A DNA stretch of 64,000 nucleotides, taken from the NCBI GenBank assembly GCA_016290215.1, contig JAEETH010000013.1:1-64000 (forward strand), given 5' to 3'. Shown piece after piece: positions 55,839 to 63,239 of this stretch (position 1 is its first letter; the number at the start of each line of letters is the position of its first letter). The DNA is from Bacteroidales bacterium. GTDB lineage: Bacteria; Bacteroidota; Bacteroidia; Bacteroidales; F082. Under the pieces are notes generated by a model. The model was given only the letters and a program-made list of their open reading frames with translations. It did not search any database and was not told the origin of the DNA. A program made the position numbers and the translations under genes.

Positions 55839-56519
55839 TTAAATCACCCCTCGTTCCAGCAAGGTCATGATGGTCTCAATCTCGTCGTCCTCGGGGTTGT
55901 TGTGCGGGTCATATTCCGTCTTGAGGTTGTAGCCCCACAGCCGCGCGAAGCCTTGGTAGAAGAAGGCGCGCACCTTGCCGCGCAGTTCCTGCACCACTTG
56001 GTAGGACGTGCTGCCTGTCTCGCGGTCGATGAGGCGGACGAGGATGAGCCCTTGGGTGATGGTGAGGTTCTTCAGCTCTTCCGTATATTGGTCGGTGATT
56101 TCCTTTTCGGCTTGACGCATCAGGCGGTTGCGTTCCGATTTGTCGGACACATGGGCCAAAATCGAGTCGTATTCATGCATCTTGGCTCCCGCCAGTTTGG
56201 CGTAGGGGAACACCTTCTTCACGTTGCTGGCCAAGCGGCGGCCTTGGCGCGTGTCGGTGATTTGCAGGTAGCGTTGCATCAGGTCGATGTCAACCTCGGG
56301 CAGGTAGACGATGAGGGTGGTGTCGCCGTTCTCCTCGATGCGGCCGTAGACCACCGTGCCCGTGATGGGCTCTGAGGGATTGGAGAAGTCGACCACGCTC
56401 GATTTAGGAGTGCTGTGCTTCCCGCCTAAGATTTGACCGTTGGATTGTCTCATAACCAACTGGGCGTTGCCCATCAAGGCCATCATGACCATCGCTGCGA
56501 TTAAGGCTATCTTTTTCAT
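55839..56519 (-). CDS. DUF4294 exported protein
   Basis: 226 aa from MKKIALIAAM at 56519; the longer frame reaches the -7 box at 56594-56601 and is rejected. Signal peptide 1-20 (ending GNAQ). Family pattern: GDTTLIVYLPEVDI, KKVFPYAKLAGAKMHEY, ERNRLMRQAEKEI, LTITQGLILVRLIDRETG, and A-F-F-Y-Q-G-F-A-R-L-W-G-Y-N. This fits DUF4294, a Bacteroidota family of unknown function. The C-terminal Asp/Glu tail is typical. Confidence 0.85.
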   Translation of the reverse strand: MKKIALIAAMVMMALMGNAQLVMRQSNGQILGGKHSTPKSSVVDFSNPSEPITGTVVYGRIEENGDTTLIVYLPEVDIDLMQRYLQITDTRQGRRLASNVKKVFPYAKLAGAKMHEYDSILAHVSDKSERNRLMRQAEKEITDQYTEELKNLTITQGLILVRLIDRETGSTSYQVVQELRGKVRAFFYQGFARLWGYNLKTEYDPHNNPEDDEIETIMTLLERGVI

Positions 56520-56593
56520 GGCAATCAGTTTTTCATTGTTTAACGCTGGAGTGTTTGCAACTATTGTGCCAAACTTTTTCAATGTTCCACCCG

Positions 56594-56601
56594 CAAAGGT
56601 A
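56594..56601 (-). promoter_or_regulatory. -7 box of the DUF4294 gene
   Basis: TACCTTTG on the minus strand, 75 bp before the ATG at 56519. Confidence 0.45.
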
Positions 56602-56622
56602 AACATATTTTGCCAAACACAC

Positions 56623-56651
56623 TTGAATCTAAATTTTTTTTCCTACCTTTG
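56623..56651 (+). promoter_or_regulatory. divergent plus-strand promoter
   Basis: TTG (56623-56625), 18 bp, then TACCTTTG (56644-56651). It reads into a region with only tiny ORFs; the first is 56674-56787. Confidence 0.45.
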
Positions 56652-56673
56652 CGCTGTCAAAACAACACCCCCA

Positions 56674-56787
56674 ATGTGCGCCCAAACAAACATATTTCCA
56701 CCCAAAACGCCAAAGAAAATGCCAATAAGACTTGACATTGTCGGAAATATTTTTACACACACACACACAATTACCCCTCATTATTAA
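56674..56787 (+). CDS. possible 37-aa ORF behind a promoter
   Basis: Starts 23 bp after the -7 box TACCTTTG and reads MCAQTNIFPPK..., ending in THTHTITPHY, which is encoded by an (AC)n run. The composition is not convincingly protein-like; it may be a leader or chance ORF. Confidence 0.2.
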   Translation: MCAQTNIFPPKTPKKMPIRLDIVGNIFTHTHTITPHY

Positions 56788-57075
56788 TTATTGCGCAGAG
56801 CGCAGTCAATGCCTTGCCGCCCGTCGCCACGCCGTGGGACGCCCCTACAAGTATGAGTGGACCGACGAGGACTACGACGACGAGCCCGACGAGGAAATCG
56901 ACGGCGAAGCGCCCACCGACAACGGCGACGAGATGCCGACGGAGAAAAACGGCGAATTGAACGAATGAAACGAATTGTTGAAATCTTGAAATAATGAAAA
57001 GCCATATGCAATAAGCCGTAAGCCCTAAGCTCAGATGCTGCCAAGCTAACAGCTAACGGCTAAAAGCTAAAAGCC
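56788..57075. other. gene-poor stretch with an acidic reading-frame remnant and palindromes
   Basis: Around 56845-56968 one plus frame gives a strongly acidic sequence (YEWTDEDYDDEPDEE and on to a stop) with normal-looking codons but no start in frame; it may be the tail of a lost gene. Then follow AGCTAAC/GGCTAAAAGC word palindromes (57012-57075). Confidence 0.3.
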
Positions 57076-57194
57076 AATCCTGAAATCTTGAAATCTTGAA
57101 ATCCTGAAATCTTTGAATCTTTAAATCTTTGAATCTTTAAATCTTTAAATCTTTAAATCTTTAAATCTTTAAATCTTTGAATCTTTAAATCTTA
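57076..57194. repeat. 8-bp tandem array, about 14 units, upstream of peptide cassette 1
   Basis: Units AATCTTGA, AATCCTGA, AATCTTTG and AATCTTTA run head to tail in 8-bp register and end 36 bp before the start of the small ORF. The second cassette has about 11 units. Confidence 0.85.
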
Positions 57195-57229
57195 AATTCA
57201 TCTTATTGTTTAATTAAAACCTAATCAAA

Positions 57230-57391
57230 ATGAGAAAAAACACATTCAAGCACTATGAGGCTCCGCAGGTGGAGGTCATAGAAATCGAAAACCAAGGCGT
57301 GCTGTGCGCTTCGGGCAATGGTGGCGGCGAAACGTCAGGCTTCGGCGCAGGAACCACTAACATGAACATGCAAGGCGGCTACGGCTGGTAA
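57230..57391 (+). CDS. small peptide gene, cassette 1 (53 aa)
   Basis: 53 codons, too short for routine ORF calls. The first 29 residues (MRKNTFKHYEAP, then E-V-I-E-I-E-N-Q-G-V-L-C-A-S-G) are almost identical to those of the second copy at 59210-59368. The tail (Gly/Asn/Met-rich, ending YGW) is different. No signal peptide. Small Bacteroidales proteins with a Y-x-x-P-x-x-E-x-I pattern and a Cys-x-Ser near residue 27 exist, but I know no function. The conserved-leader/variable-tail form recalls peptide precursors. The gene is followed by a FISUMP lipoprotein gene. Confidence 0.7.
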   Translation: MRKNTFKHYEAPQVEVIEIENQGVLCASGNGGGETSGFGAGTTNMNMQGGYGW

Positions 57392-57407
57392 AGGTTGACG
57401 CGAGACT

Positions 57408-57522
57408 ATTATACTATGACTTGTGACAATGACTATGACAGGGCTGTTAGCAATTAGCTTAGCTACCATGCTAAAAGCCAAAAGCCCGTCAAAGCGGTCA
57501 TAGTCAATGGTCATAGTCAAAA
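57408..57522. repeat. GACTATGAC-word palindrome, copy 2, with nested AGC palindrome
   Basis: CTATGACTTGTGACAATGAC faces GGTCATAGTCAATGGTCATAG, as at 55033-55132. The loop holds a second palindrome (TTAGCAATTAGCTTAGC / GCTAAAAGCC). Confidence 0.55.
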
Positions 57523-57582
57523 AAGTCCCGAAGTCAAAAGAAACGAAAAAGCATAATTATGAACCATCTAACAGAAATCACT

Positions 57583-59046
57583 ATGAAGAGAGTTACATTA
57601 TTGATTGCATTGGCAGCCCTCGTCGTGTTTGCAGGCTGCAAGAAAGAGAAAGAAACCAATGGAGTCGTGCTGAAGGCTTCCATCGAGCAGAACAAGGGCG
57701 AGGGCCGCACCTCGCTCAACCCCATTGTCACGCCCACGGGCTCGACAGCCGAAATCCTATGGACGGCGGGCGACCAAATCCTCGTCAACAACGGCACCTC
57801 AAACGCCATCTTCACCCTCACGGGCGGAGCAGGCACCACCGAGGGCACCTTCGTCTACAACGGTGACTACGCATTTGACGCAAACAATGTGGCCGTCTAT
57901 CCCGAGACCGCGACCCTCAGCGGCAACACGGTGAGCCTCACCCTGCCCGCCGCGCAAACCGCGGCGGCAGGCACCTTCGGCAACGGCGCGAACCCGATGC
58001 TGGGCACCTTCACTGGCCCAAACGACTTGCGCTTCAAGAGCCTCTGTGGCGTGTTGGGCGTGAGCCTGACGGGCGACAACGTGGTCATCACGGGCATTGA
58101 AATCGTTTCGAATGCCCCCACCGACAAGCTGAACGGCATGTTTGAGGCCGACTGCACGGCGGCCGACCCCGTGCTGGCAGCCACGGCGGGCAACACGGGC
58201 ACAAATCACTTGATGCTGAACTGCAATGCTACGCTGACCACCTCGGAAACGCAGGAATTCTACATGGTGCTGCCCGTGGGCGCGTTGGCCAATGGTTTCA
58301 CCATGAATGTCTATAACGGCGGCCCTGATCCCATCTTCAGCAAGAGCACCCAAAGCACTGAGCTTGCGGTGGAATGGAACACCGTGAAGGTGATGAGCGT
58401 CGTGGAAGTGACAGTGGCTGGTGGCGGCGGCGATGACCACGCCTATGTCGACCTCGGCCTGCCGAGCGGCCTGCTGTGGGCAACCAGCAATGTGGGCGCC
58501 AATGCCCCCGAAGAATACGGCGACTACTTCGCATGGGGTGAAACCCAGCCCAAGGTCACCTACAACTGGAGCACCTACCAATACTGCAACGGCGGTGATG
58601 GCTGGAACACACTGACCAAGTACTGCAACAACTCAAGTTATGGCTACAACGGCTACACCGACAACCTGACCACATTGTTGCCCGAGGATGACGCAGCCGC
58701 AGCCAATTGGGGCAACGGCTGGCGTATGCCCACCAAGGAAGAGTTCGAGGAGCTCTACAACAACACGACCGTCACCTGGACACAGCAGAACGGCGTGAAC
58801 GGAAGGCTCTTCACCGCCACGAACGGCAACAGTCTCTTCCTGCCTGTCGCTGGCTCCCGCTACGATAGCAGTCTCTACCTCGCTGGAAGCGTCGGCTACT
58901 ACTGGTCGAGTTCGCTCTACACGGACGACCCGATCAGCGCGTGGAGCTTCGGCTTCAATTCGGACGATTACGGTTACTTCATGGTCAGCAACTATCGCAG
59001 CGGTGGGTTCACTGTACGGCCCGTTTGTTCCTCGCGTCAGAACTAA
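57583..59046 (+). CDS. FISUMP-domain lipoprotein 1, fimbrillin-like N-terminus
   Basis: 487 aa from MKRVTLLI at 57583. Lipoprotein signal with lipobox V-F-A-G-C (Cys18). Residues 25-270 look like a fimbrillin-type beta-sandwich pair (TAGDQILVNNG, YPETATLSGNTVSL, LRFKSLCGVLGVSLTG). After a Gly hinge (AGGGGDDHAYVDLGLPSG) comes the FISUMP (Fib_succ_major) domain of C-type-lectin-like fold: GLLWATSNVGA, YGDYFAWGET, WRMPTKEEFEEL, YYWSSS, and the ending FTVRPVC. The last ~60 codons differ sharply from the second copy, while the preceding 200 bp are nearly identical. Surface-exposed binding role inferred. Confidence 0.82.
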   Translation: MKRVTLLIALAALVVFAGCKKEKETNGVVLKASIEQNKGEGRTSLNPIVTPTGSTAEILWTAGDQILVNNGTSNAIFTLTGGAGTTEGTFVYNGDYAFDANNVAVYPETATLSGNTVSLTLPAAQTAAAGTFGNGANPMLGTFTGPNDLRFKSLCGVLGVSLTGDNVVITGIEIVSNAPTDKLNGMFEADCTAADPVLAATAGNTGTNHLMLNCNATLTTSETQEFYMVLPVGALANGFTMNVYNGGPDPIFSKSTQSTELAVEWNTVKVMSVVEVTVAGGGGDDHAYVDLGLPSGLLWATSNVGANAPEEYGDYFAWGETQPKVTYNWSTYQYCNGGDGWNTLTKYCNNSSYGYNGYTDNLTTLLPEDDAAAANWGNGWRMPTKEEFEELYNNTTVTWTQQNGVNGRLFTATNGNSLFLPVAGSRYDSSLYLAGSVGYYWSSSLYTDDPISAWSFGFNSDDYGYFMVSNYRSGGFTVRPVCSSRQN

Positions 59047-59079
59047 CCTTTGTTTGTTCCGTCACGGGCAATACGGGCA

Positions 59080-59174
59080 AAACCTGAAATCCTGAAATCC
59101 TGAAATCTTTGAATCTTTAAATCTTTGAATCTTTAAATCTTTGAATCTTTAAATCTTTAAATCTTTAAATCTTA
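59080..59174. repeat. 8-bp tandem array, about 11 units, upstream of peptide cassette 2
   Basis: Same words (AATCCTGA, AATCTTTG, AATCTTTA) and same 3' flank as the array at 57076-57194, with fewer units. It ends 36 bp before the second small ORF. Confidence 0.85.
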
Positions 59175-59209
59175 AATTCACCTTATTGTTTAATTAAAAC
59201 CTAATCGAA

Positions 59210-59368
59210 ATGAGAAAAAACACATTCAAGCACTATGAGGCTCCGAAGATGGAGATTATAGAAATCGAAAACCAAGGCGTACTATGTGCCTCAGGCGGCG
59301 GTGCGCAACCACAAAACTTCAACGGAAACGGATTCCAATTCAACACGCGTGATGGCGTGTGGGGCTGA
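59210..59368 (+). CDS. small peptide gene, cassette 2 (52 aa)
   Basis: 52 codons. The leader is nearly identical to the first copy (MRKNTFKHYEAP, I-E-I-E-N-Q-G-V-L-C-A-S-G). The tail differs (Gln/Asn/Phe-rich, ending VWG). The base identity continues upstream through the A/T-rich leader and the tandem array, so the whole unit was duplicated. Several third-position changes within the conserved leader (for example GTG/GTA, CTG/CTA) keep the protein the same, supporting a real coding gene. Confidence 0.72.
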   Translation: MRKNTFKHYEAPKMEIIEIENQGVLCASGGGAQPQNFNGNGFQFNTRDGVWG

Positions 59369-59395
59369 TGTCTAACCTTTAAAACTACTTGAAAA

Positions 59396-60826
59396 ATGAA
59401 GAAAGTATTCAGAACTATGGGCCTCTGCGGCCTCTTAGCGCTTGCCTTCGTATCGTGCAAGAAGGACAAGGAAACCACCGGCAACATGACCTTTGAGGCC
59501 ACCATCAGCCAGCCGACAAGCAATAGCAAAACCCACATCGGGCCCGACAACATGTTGGTGTGGGATGCGGGCAACACCATCAAGGTGTTCAACGCTGCTG
59601 GACAGTACGGCGACTTCACGACCAACGACAACAACGCGGTGACGGCCACCTTCGCGGGCACTTTGACGGCCTCCGAGAGCTACACGGCCTTCTATCCGAA
59701 CGCCCAGTTTGACGGCACTAACGTGCGCGTCGCCGTGGGCGGCACCCAGACTTACGTGGCCGACAACTTCGCGAACAACAGCTACCCGATGCTTGCGACG
59801 AATAGCGGCGACAATTTCCTCTTCCACAGCCATGCAGGTGTGCTGCGCCTCCAGTTCACTTCGGAAGTGGGCGCCACGGTGGGCAGCATTACGGTGGCGG
59901 GTGTAGGCAACGACGTGCTGGCCGGCACGATGGTCTATCCCTATGGCTACCACTACGACTTCAACGACGTGATGCCTTATACGGTAGAGGGCGGCGTGCA
60001 GGAGGTGACCTTGAACTGCGGCGCGGGTGTGACCTTGCAGAGCACCCCTACGGTCTTCAACATCATCCTGCTTGAGAACGCTTTGAGCAACGGCTTCACC
60101 GTTACGCTGAAGGCAGTAGACGGTAGCGAGCTGCAATCGTTCACTGCCCCTGAGGGCAACACGATTATGGCGGAAAACATCGTCATCATGCCCGAGTTGG
60201 CAGTGACGGGAACAGGCGGTGGCGGCGGCGACGAGCACGCCTACGTCGACCTCGGCCTGCCGAGCGGCCTCTTGTGGGCCACCTGCAATGTGGGCGCCAA
60301 CGCTCCTGAGGAATACGGCGACTACTTCGCCTGGGGCGAGACCACGCCGAAGACCACCTTCAACTGGAGCAATTACCAACTCTGCAACGGCAGCGAGAAC
60401 ACCCTCACCAAGTACTGCGACAATTCCAACTACGGCTACAACGGCTTCACCGACAACCTGACCACATTGTTGCCCGAGGATGACGCTGCCACGGCCAATT
60501 GGGGCGATGGCTGGCGTATGCCCACCAATGAAGAGTTCGAGGAGCTCTACAACAACACGACCGTCACCTGGACACAGCAGAACGGCGTGAACGGAAGGCT
60601 CTTCACCGCCGCTAACGGCAACAGTCTCTTCCTGCCTGCCGCTGGCTACCGTTGGGACGTTGGGCTCTACGGCGCTGGCGACTGGGGCTACTTCTGGTCG
60701 AGTTCGCTCCTCACGGGCGGCCCGGGCTACGCGTTGTACTTCATCATCGGTTCGAACTACTACTGCAGTATAAGCTACGACAACCGCTACATCGGGTTAA
60801 CTGTGCGCCCTGTCCGAGAGAACTAA
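59396..60826 (+). CDS. FISUMP-domain lipoprotein 2, fimbrillin-like N-terminus
   Basis: 476 aa, 27 bp after the second small ORF. Lipobox A-F-V-S-C (Cys21). The N-terminal fimbrillin-like part (25-275; VWDAGNTIKVFN, YTAFYPNAQF, LRLQFTSEVGA) is clearly different from copy 1, whereas the FISUMP part after the hinge GGGGGDEHAYVDLGLPSG is nearly the same until about base 60650. There the sequence becomes divergent (WDVGLYGAGDWGYFWSSSLL and on) and ends LTVRPVREN. Divergent N-terminus, conserved core and divergent tip make it a mosaic. Anchored in the outer membrane, by inference facing outward. Confidence 0.82.
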   Translation: MKKVFRTMGLCGLLALAFVSCKKDKETTGNMTFEATISQPTSNSKTHIGPDNMLVWDAGNTIKVFNAAGQYGDFTTNDNNAVTATFAGTLTASESYTAFYPNAQFDGTNVRVAVGGTQTYVADNFANNSYPMLATNSGDNFLFHSHAGVLRLQFTSEVGATVGSITVAGVGNDVLAGTMVYPYGYHYDFNDVMPYTVEGGVQEVTLNCGAGVTLQSTPTVFNIILLENALSNGFTVTLKAVDGSELQSFTAPEGNTIMAENIVIMPELAVTGTGGGGGDEHAYVDLGLPSGLLWATCNVGANAPEEYGDYFAWGETTPKTTFNWSNYQLCNGSENTLTKYCDNSNYGYNGFTDNLTTLLPEDDAATANWGDGWRMPTNEEFEELYNNTTVTWTQQNGVNGRLFTAANGNSLFLPAAGYRWDVGLYGAGDWGYFWSSSLLTGGPGYALYFIIGSNYYCSISYDNRYIGLTVRPVREN

Positions 60827-60929
60827 CTTTTGTTCCGTTACGGGCACGGGCGAAAAAGTTGGCGGGCGGGGCGCCCGCGGTAGCAGGCTACCCAGCCTCG
60901 CCCAGCGGTTTTTTCGCGGCGCATGTTAT

Positions 60930-60965
60930 GTAGAGACGTCGATTTATCGCGTCTCTACTTTTTTT
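60930..60965. terminator. intrinsic terminator of the GTAGAGACG family, copy 4
   Basis: GTAGAGACG (60930-60938) and CGTCTCTAC (60950-60958) pair exactly and are followed by a seven-T run. It would end the cassette transcript. Confidence 0.7.
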
Positions 60966-61104
60966 GTGTGTCGGGTGCAGCAGCCATGTCATCCCCACGC
61001 AGGCTTGTGCGGTGGTGGGGATCTATGGCTGCGACTTTGTACGCAGGGGTTGCGCTGCGCTCCACCGCCTGCTTAAGGTACCTCACCTCTAAGGGGTTCC
61101 GCTG

Positions 61105-61124
61105 AGTCCCGTAGGGACGACGGA
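61105..61124. repeat. copy 2 of the 20-bp dispersed intergenic motif
   Basis: Identical to 21578-21597, followed by a related GCAGGCGG stretch. Confidence 0.6.
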
Positions 61125-61190
61125 CAATAAGCAGGCGGAGCCAACCCCTGCTAACGGTGATGTCGTCTATAGATAAGATAAGGGAAAACC

Positions 61191-62429
61191 TCAATCCCCC
61201 ACATGCAGCTTCTGCAATCCCGACTTCTCAAGCTTGGCCTCAGCGTATGCGCGGTCGATGACCAATTCCGTCGCATTGATGTCGGAGGGCAGTTCAAACA
61301 TGGCATCGTTCAAGATGGCCTCCATGATGCTGCGCAGTCCGCGTGCGCCCACCTTGAACTCGATGGCTTTTTCCACCACGAAGTCGAGCACCTCGTCTTC
61401 AATCACCAAGTTGATGTGGTCCATGGCGAAGAGCTTCTGGAACTGCTTCACCAAGGCGTTCTTGGGTTCGGTGAGGATGCGTTTCAGTGCCTCGGCATCC
61501 AAGGGGTTGAGGTGGGTGATGACGGGCAGACGACCTACGATTTCGGGGATTAGGCCGTATTTCTTCAGGTCGGCGGGTGAGAGGTATTGCAACATGTTGT
61601 CGCGGTCGATGGCCTCGTTGCCTCCGGCACCGTAGCCAATCACATTGGTGCGCTTGCGGGCTGCAATGAGGCGGTCGATGCCGTCGAAGGCACCACCGGC
61701 GATGAAGAGGATGTCCTTCGTGTTGACGGCAATCATTTTCTGCTCGGGGTGTTTGCGTCCGCCTTGGGGTGGCACGTTGACGACCGAGCCTTCCAACAGC
61801 TTCAGCATGGCCTGCTGCACGCCCTCGCCGCTCACGTCGCGGGTGATGCTGGGGTTGTCGCTCTTGCGGGCAATCTTGTCGATTTCGTCGATGAAGACGA
61901 TGCCGCGCTCGGTGGCGGCCACGTCGTAGTCGGCAGCCTGCAACAGCTTGACGAGGATGTTTTCCACGTCTTCGCCCACGTAACCGGCCTCGGTGAGCAC
62001 AGTGGCGTCGGCGATGGCGAAGGGCACGTTGAGCATCTTGGCGATGGTTCGGGCCAGCAGGGTCTTGCCCGTGCCAGTCTCGCCCACGAGGATGATGTTC
62101 GATTTCTCGATTTCCACCTCGTCGGATTCCACTTTCTGGCTGATGCGCTTGTAGTGGTTGTAGACGGCCACGGCCAAGGTGCGCTTGGCTTCGTCTTGCC
62201 CGATGACATACTGGTCGAGGAAACGCTTGATTTCGGTGGGTTTCTTCAGAATGAGGCCTTTCGAATCGAAGCCCTTGCCTTGCTTGGGCTCGCCAAACTG
62301 TTCTTTGACGATGAGATGGGCTTGCTCGGCGCAGTTGTCGCAAATCTCGGCATCGATGCCTTGGATGAGCAGCCGAACTTCGCTGGCTTTACGTCCACAA
62401 AAAGCACAAACTCCTGACTTCTTTGCCAT
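61191..62429 (-). CDS. clpX: ATP-dependent protease ATPase subunit ClpX
   Basis: 412 aa from [10 protein letters not shown] at 62429. N-terminal zinc finger (C8, C11, C30, C33), AAA+ core with Walker A GETGTGKT, Walker B VFIDEIDK, pore loop G-Y-V-G-E-D-V, and the ClpP-docking and sensor-2 regions. It unfolds tagged substrates and feeds them to ClpP. It starts 4 bp after the clpP stop, so the pair is cotranscribed. Confidence 0.97.
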   Translation of the reverse strand: MAKKSGVCAFCGRKASEVRLLIQGIDAEICDNCAEQAHLIVKEQFGEPKQGKGFDSKGLILKKPTEIKRFLDQYVIGQDEAKRTLAVAVYNHYKRISQKVESDEVEIEKSNIILVGETGTGKTLLARTIAKMLNVPFAIADATVLTEAGYVGEDVENILVKLLQAADYDVAATERGIVFIDEIDKIARKSDNPSITRDVSGEGVQQAMLKLLEGSVVNVPPQGGRKHPEQKMIAVNTKDILFIAGGAFDGIDRLIAARKRTNVIGYGAGGNEAIDRDNMLQYLSPADLKKYGLIPEIVGRLPVITHLNPLDAEALKRILTEPKNALVKQFQKLFAMDHINLVIEDEVLDFVVEKAIEFKVGARGLRSIMEAILNDAMFELPSDINATELVIDRAYAEAKLEKSGLQKLHVGD

Positions 62430-62433
62430 TGTA

Positions 62434-63111
62434 TTAGGCTTGTTTCTTGATGAGTACCTCGTCAATCATGCCGTAGGCTTTGGCTTCTTCTGCGGTCATC
62501 CAATAGTCACGGTCGCTGTCGGCCCACACCTTGTCGTAGGTTTGGCCCGAATGTTTGGCGATGATTTCGTACAGTTCTTTCTTCAGCTTCTGGATTTCGC
62601 GTGCCGTGATTTCAATCTCGGTGGCTTGGCCTTCCACGCCGCCCATGGGTTGGTGGATCATGATGCGGGAGTGGGGCAGGGCAGAACGTTTGCCTTTTGC
62701 TCCGGCGCACATCAGTACGGCGGCCATCGAAGCGGCCATGCCGGTGCAGATGGTGGCCACGTCGGGATTGATGAACTGCATGGTGTCGTAGATGCCCAAG
62801 CCGGCATACACGCTACCACCAGGTGAGTTGAGGTAGATTTGGATGTCGCGCTTCGAGTCGGTCGACTCAAGGAAAAGCAACTGGGCTTGGATGATATTGG
62901 CCACGTAGTCGTCGATGGCGGTGCCCAGGAAGATGATGCGGTCCATCATCAGGCGGCTGAACACGTCCATCTGTGCCACGTTGAGTTGGCGTTCCTCGAT
63001 GACGGTAGGGCTGATGTAGCCGCTGTTGTTGATTTTCGAAATATATTGCTCAAGGCCGAGGGTGTTCAATCCCACATGCTTGGTGGCGTATTTGAAAAAT
63101 TCGTTGTTCAT
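62434..63111 (-). CDS. clpP: ATP-dependent Clp protease proteolytic subunit
   Basis: 225 aa. Serine protease with catalytic Ser128 (GMAASMA), His153 (MIHQP) and, by alignment to E. coli ClpP, Asp198 (W-A-D-S-D-R-D). A longer N-terminus than E. coli (about 30 residues before the core) is usual in Bacteroidota. It forms the tetradecameric chamber for ClpX. It follows tig after a 128-bp gap with a palindrome. Confidence 0.97.
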   Translation of the reverse strand: MNNEFFKYATKHVGLNTLGLEQYISKINNSGYISPTVIEERQLNVAQMDVFSRLMMDRIIFLGTAIDDYVANIIQAQLLFLESTDSKRDIQIYLNSPGGSVYAGLGIYDTMQFINPDVATICTGMAASMAAVLMCAGAKGKRSALPHSRIMIHQPMGGVEGQATEIEITAREIQKLKKELYEIIAKHSGQTYDKVWADSDRDYWMTAEEAKAYGMIDEVLIKKQA

Positions 63112-63144
63112 TTGTTAGGAGAGTTTTTGAGTTAAAGAGTTTTT

Positions 63145-63237
63145 TGTAGCTTTTAGCTATTAGCCGTTAGCTTTTAGCGATAGTTTCATGCTAATAGCTA
63201 ACGGCTAACAGCTAATGGCCATTTGCCAAAAGCCATA
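63145..63237. repeat. AGCTAAC-word palindrome between tig and clpP
   Basis: TTTTAGCTATTAGCCGTTAGC faces GCTAATAGCTAACGGCTAACAGC (split arms). Same words as at 57012-57075 and inside 57408-57522. Confidence 0.55.
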
Positions 63238-63239
63238 GT

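Larger units (their letters stand above)
60827..61190. other. 364-bp gap with hairpins and dispersed motifs, no gene
   Basis: Holds a GC-rich perfect stem GCGGGCG/CGCCCGC near 60862-60878, the terminator hairpin at 60930-60965 and the 20-bp dispersed motif at 61105-61124. No credible ORF on either strand. Confidence 0.6.

Noticed and set aside
57076-57194. CRISPR array
   Set aside because: Units are 8 bp, contiguous and without spacers; no cas genes are near.
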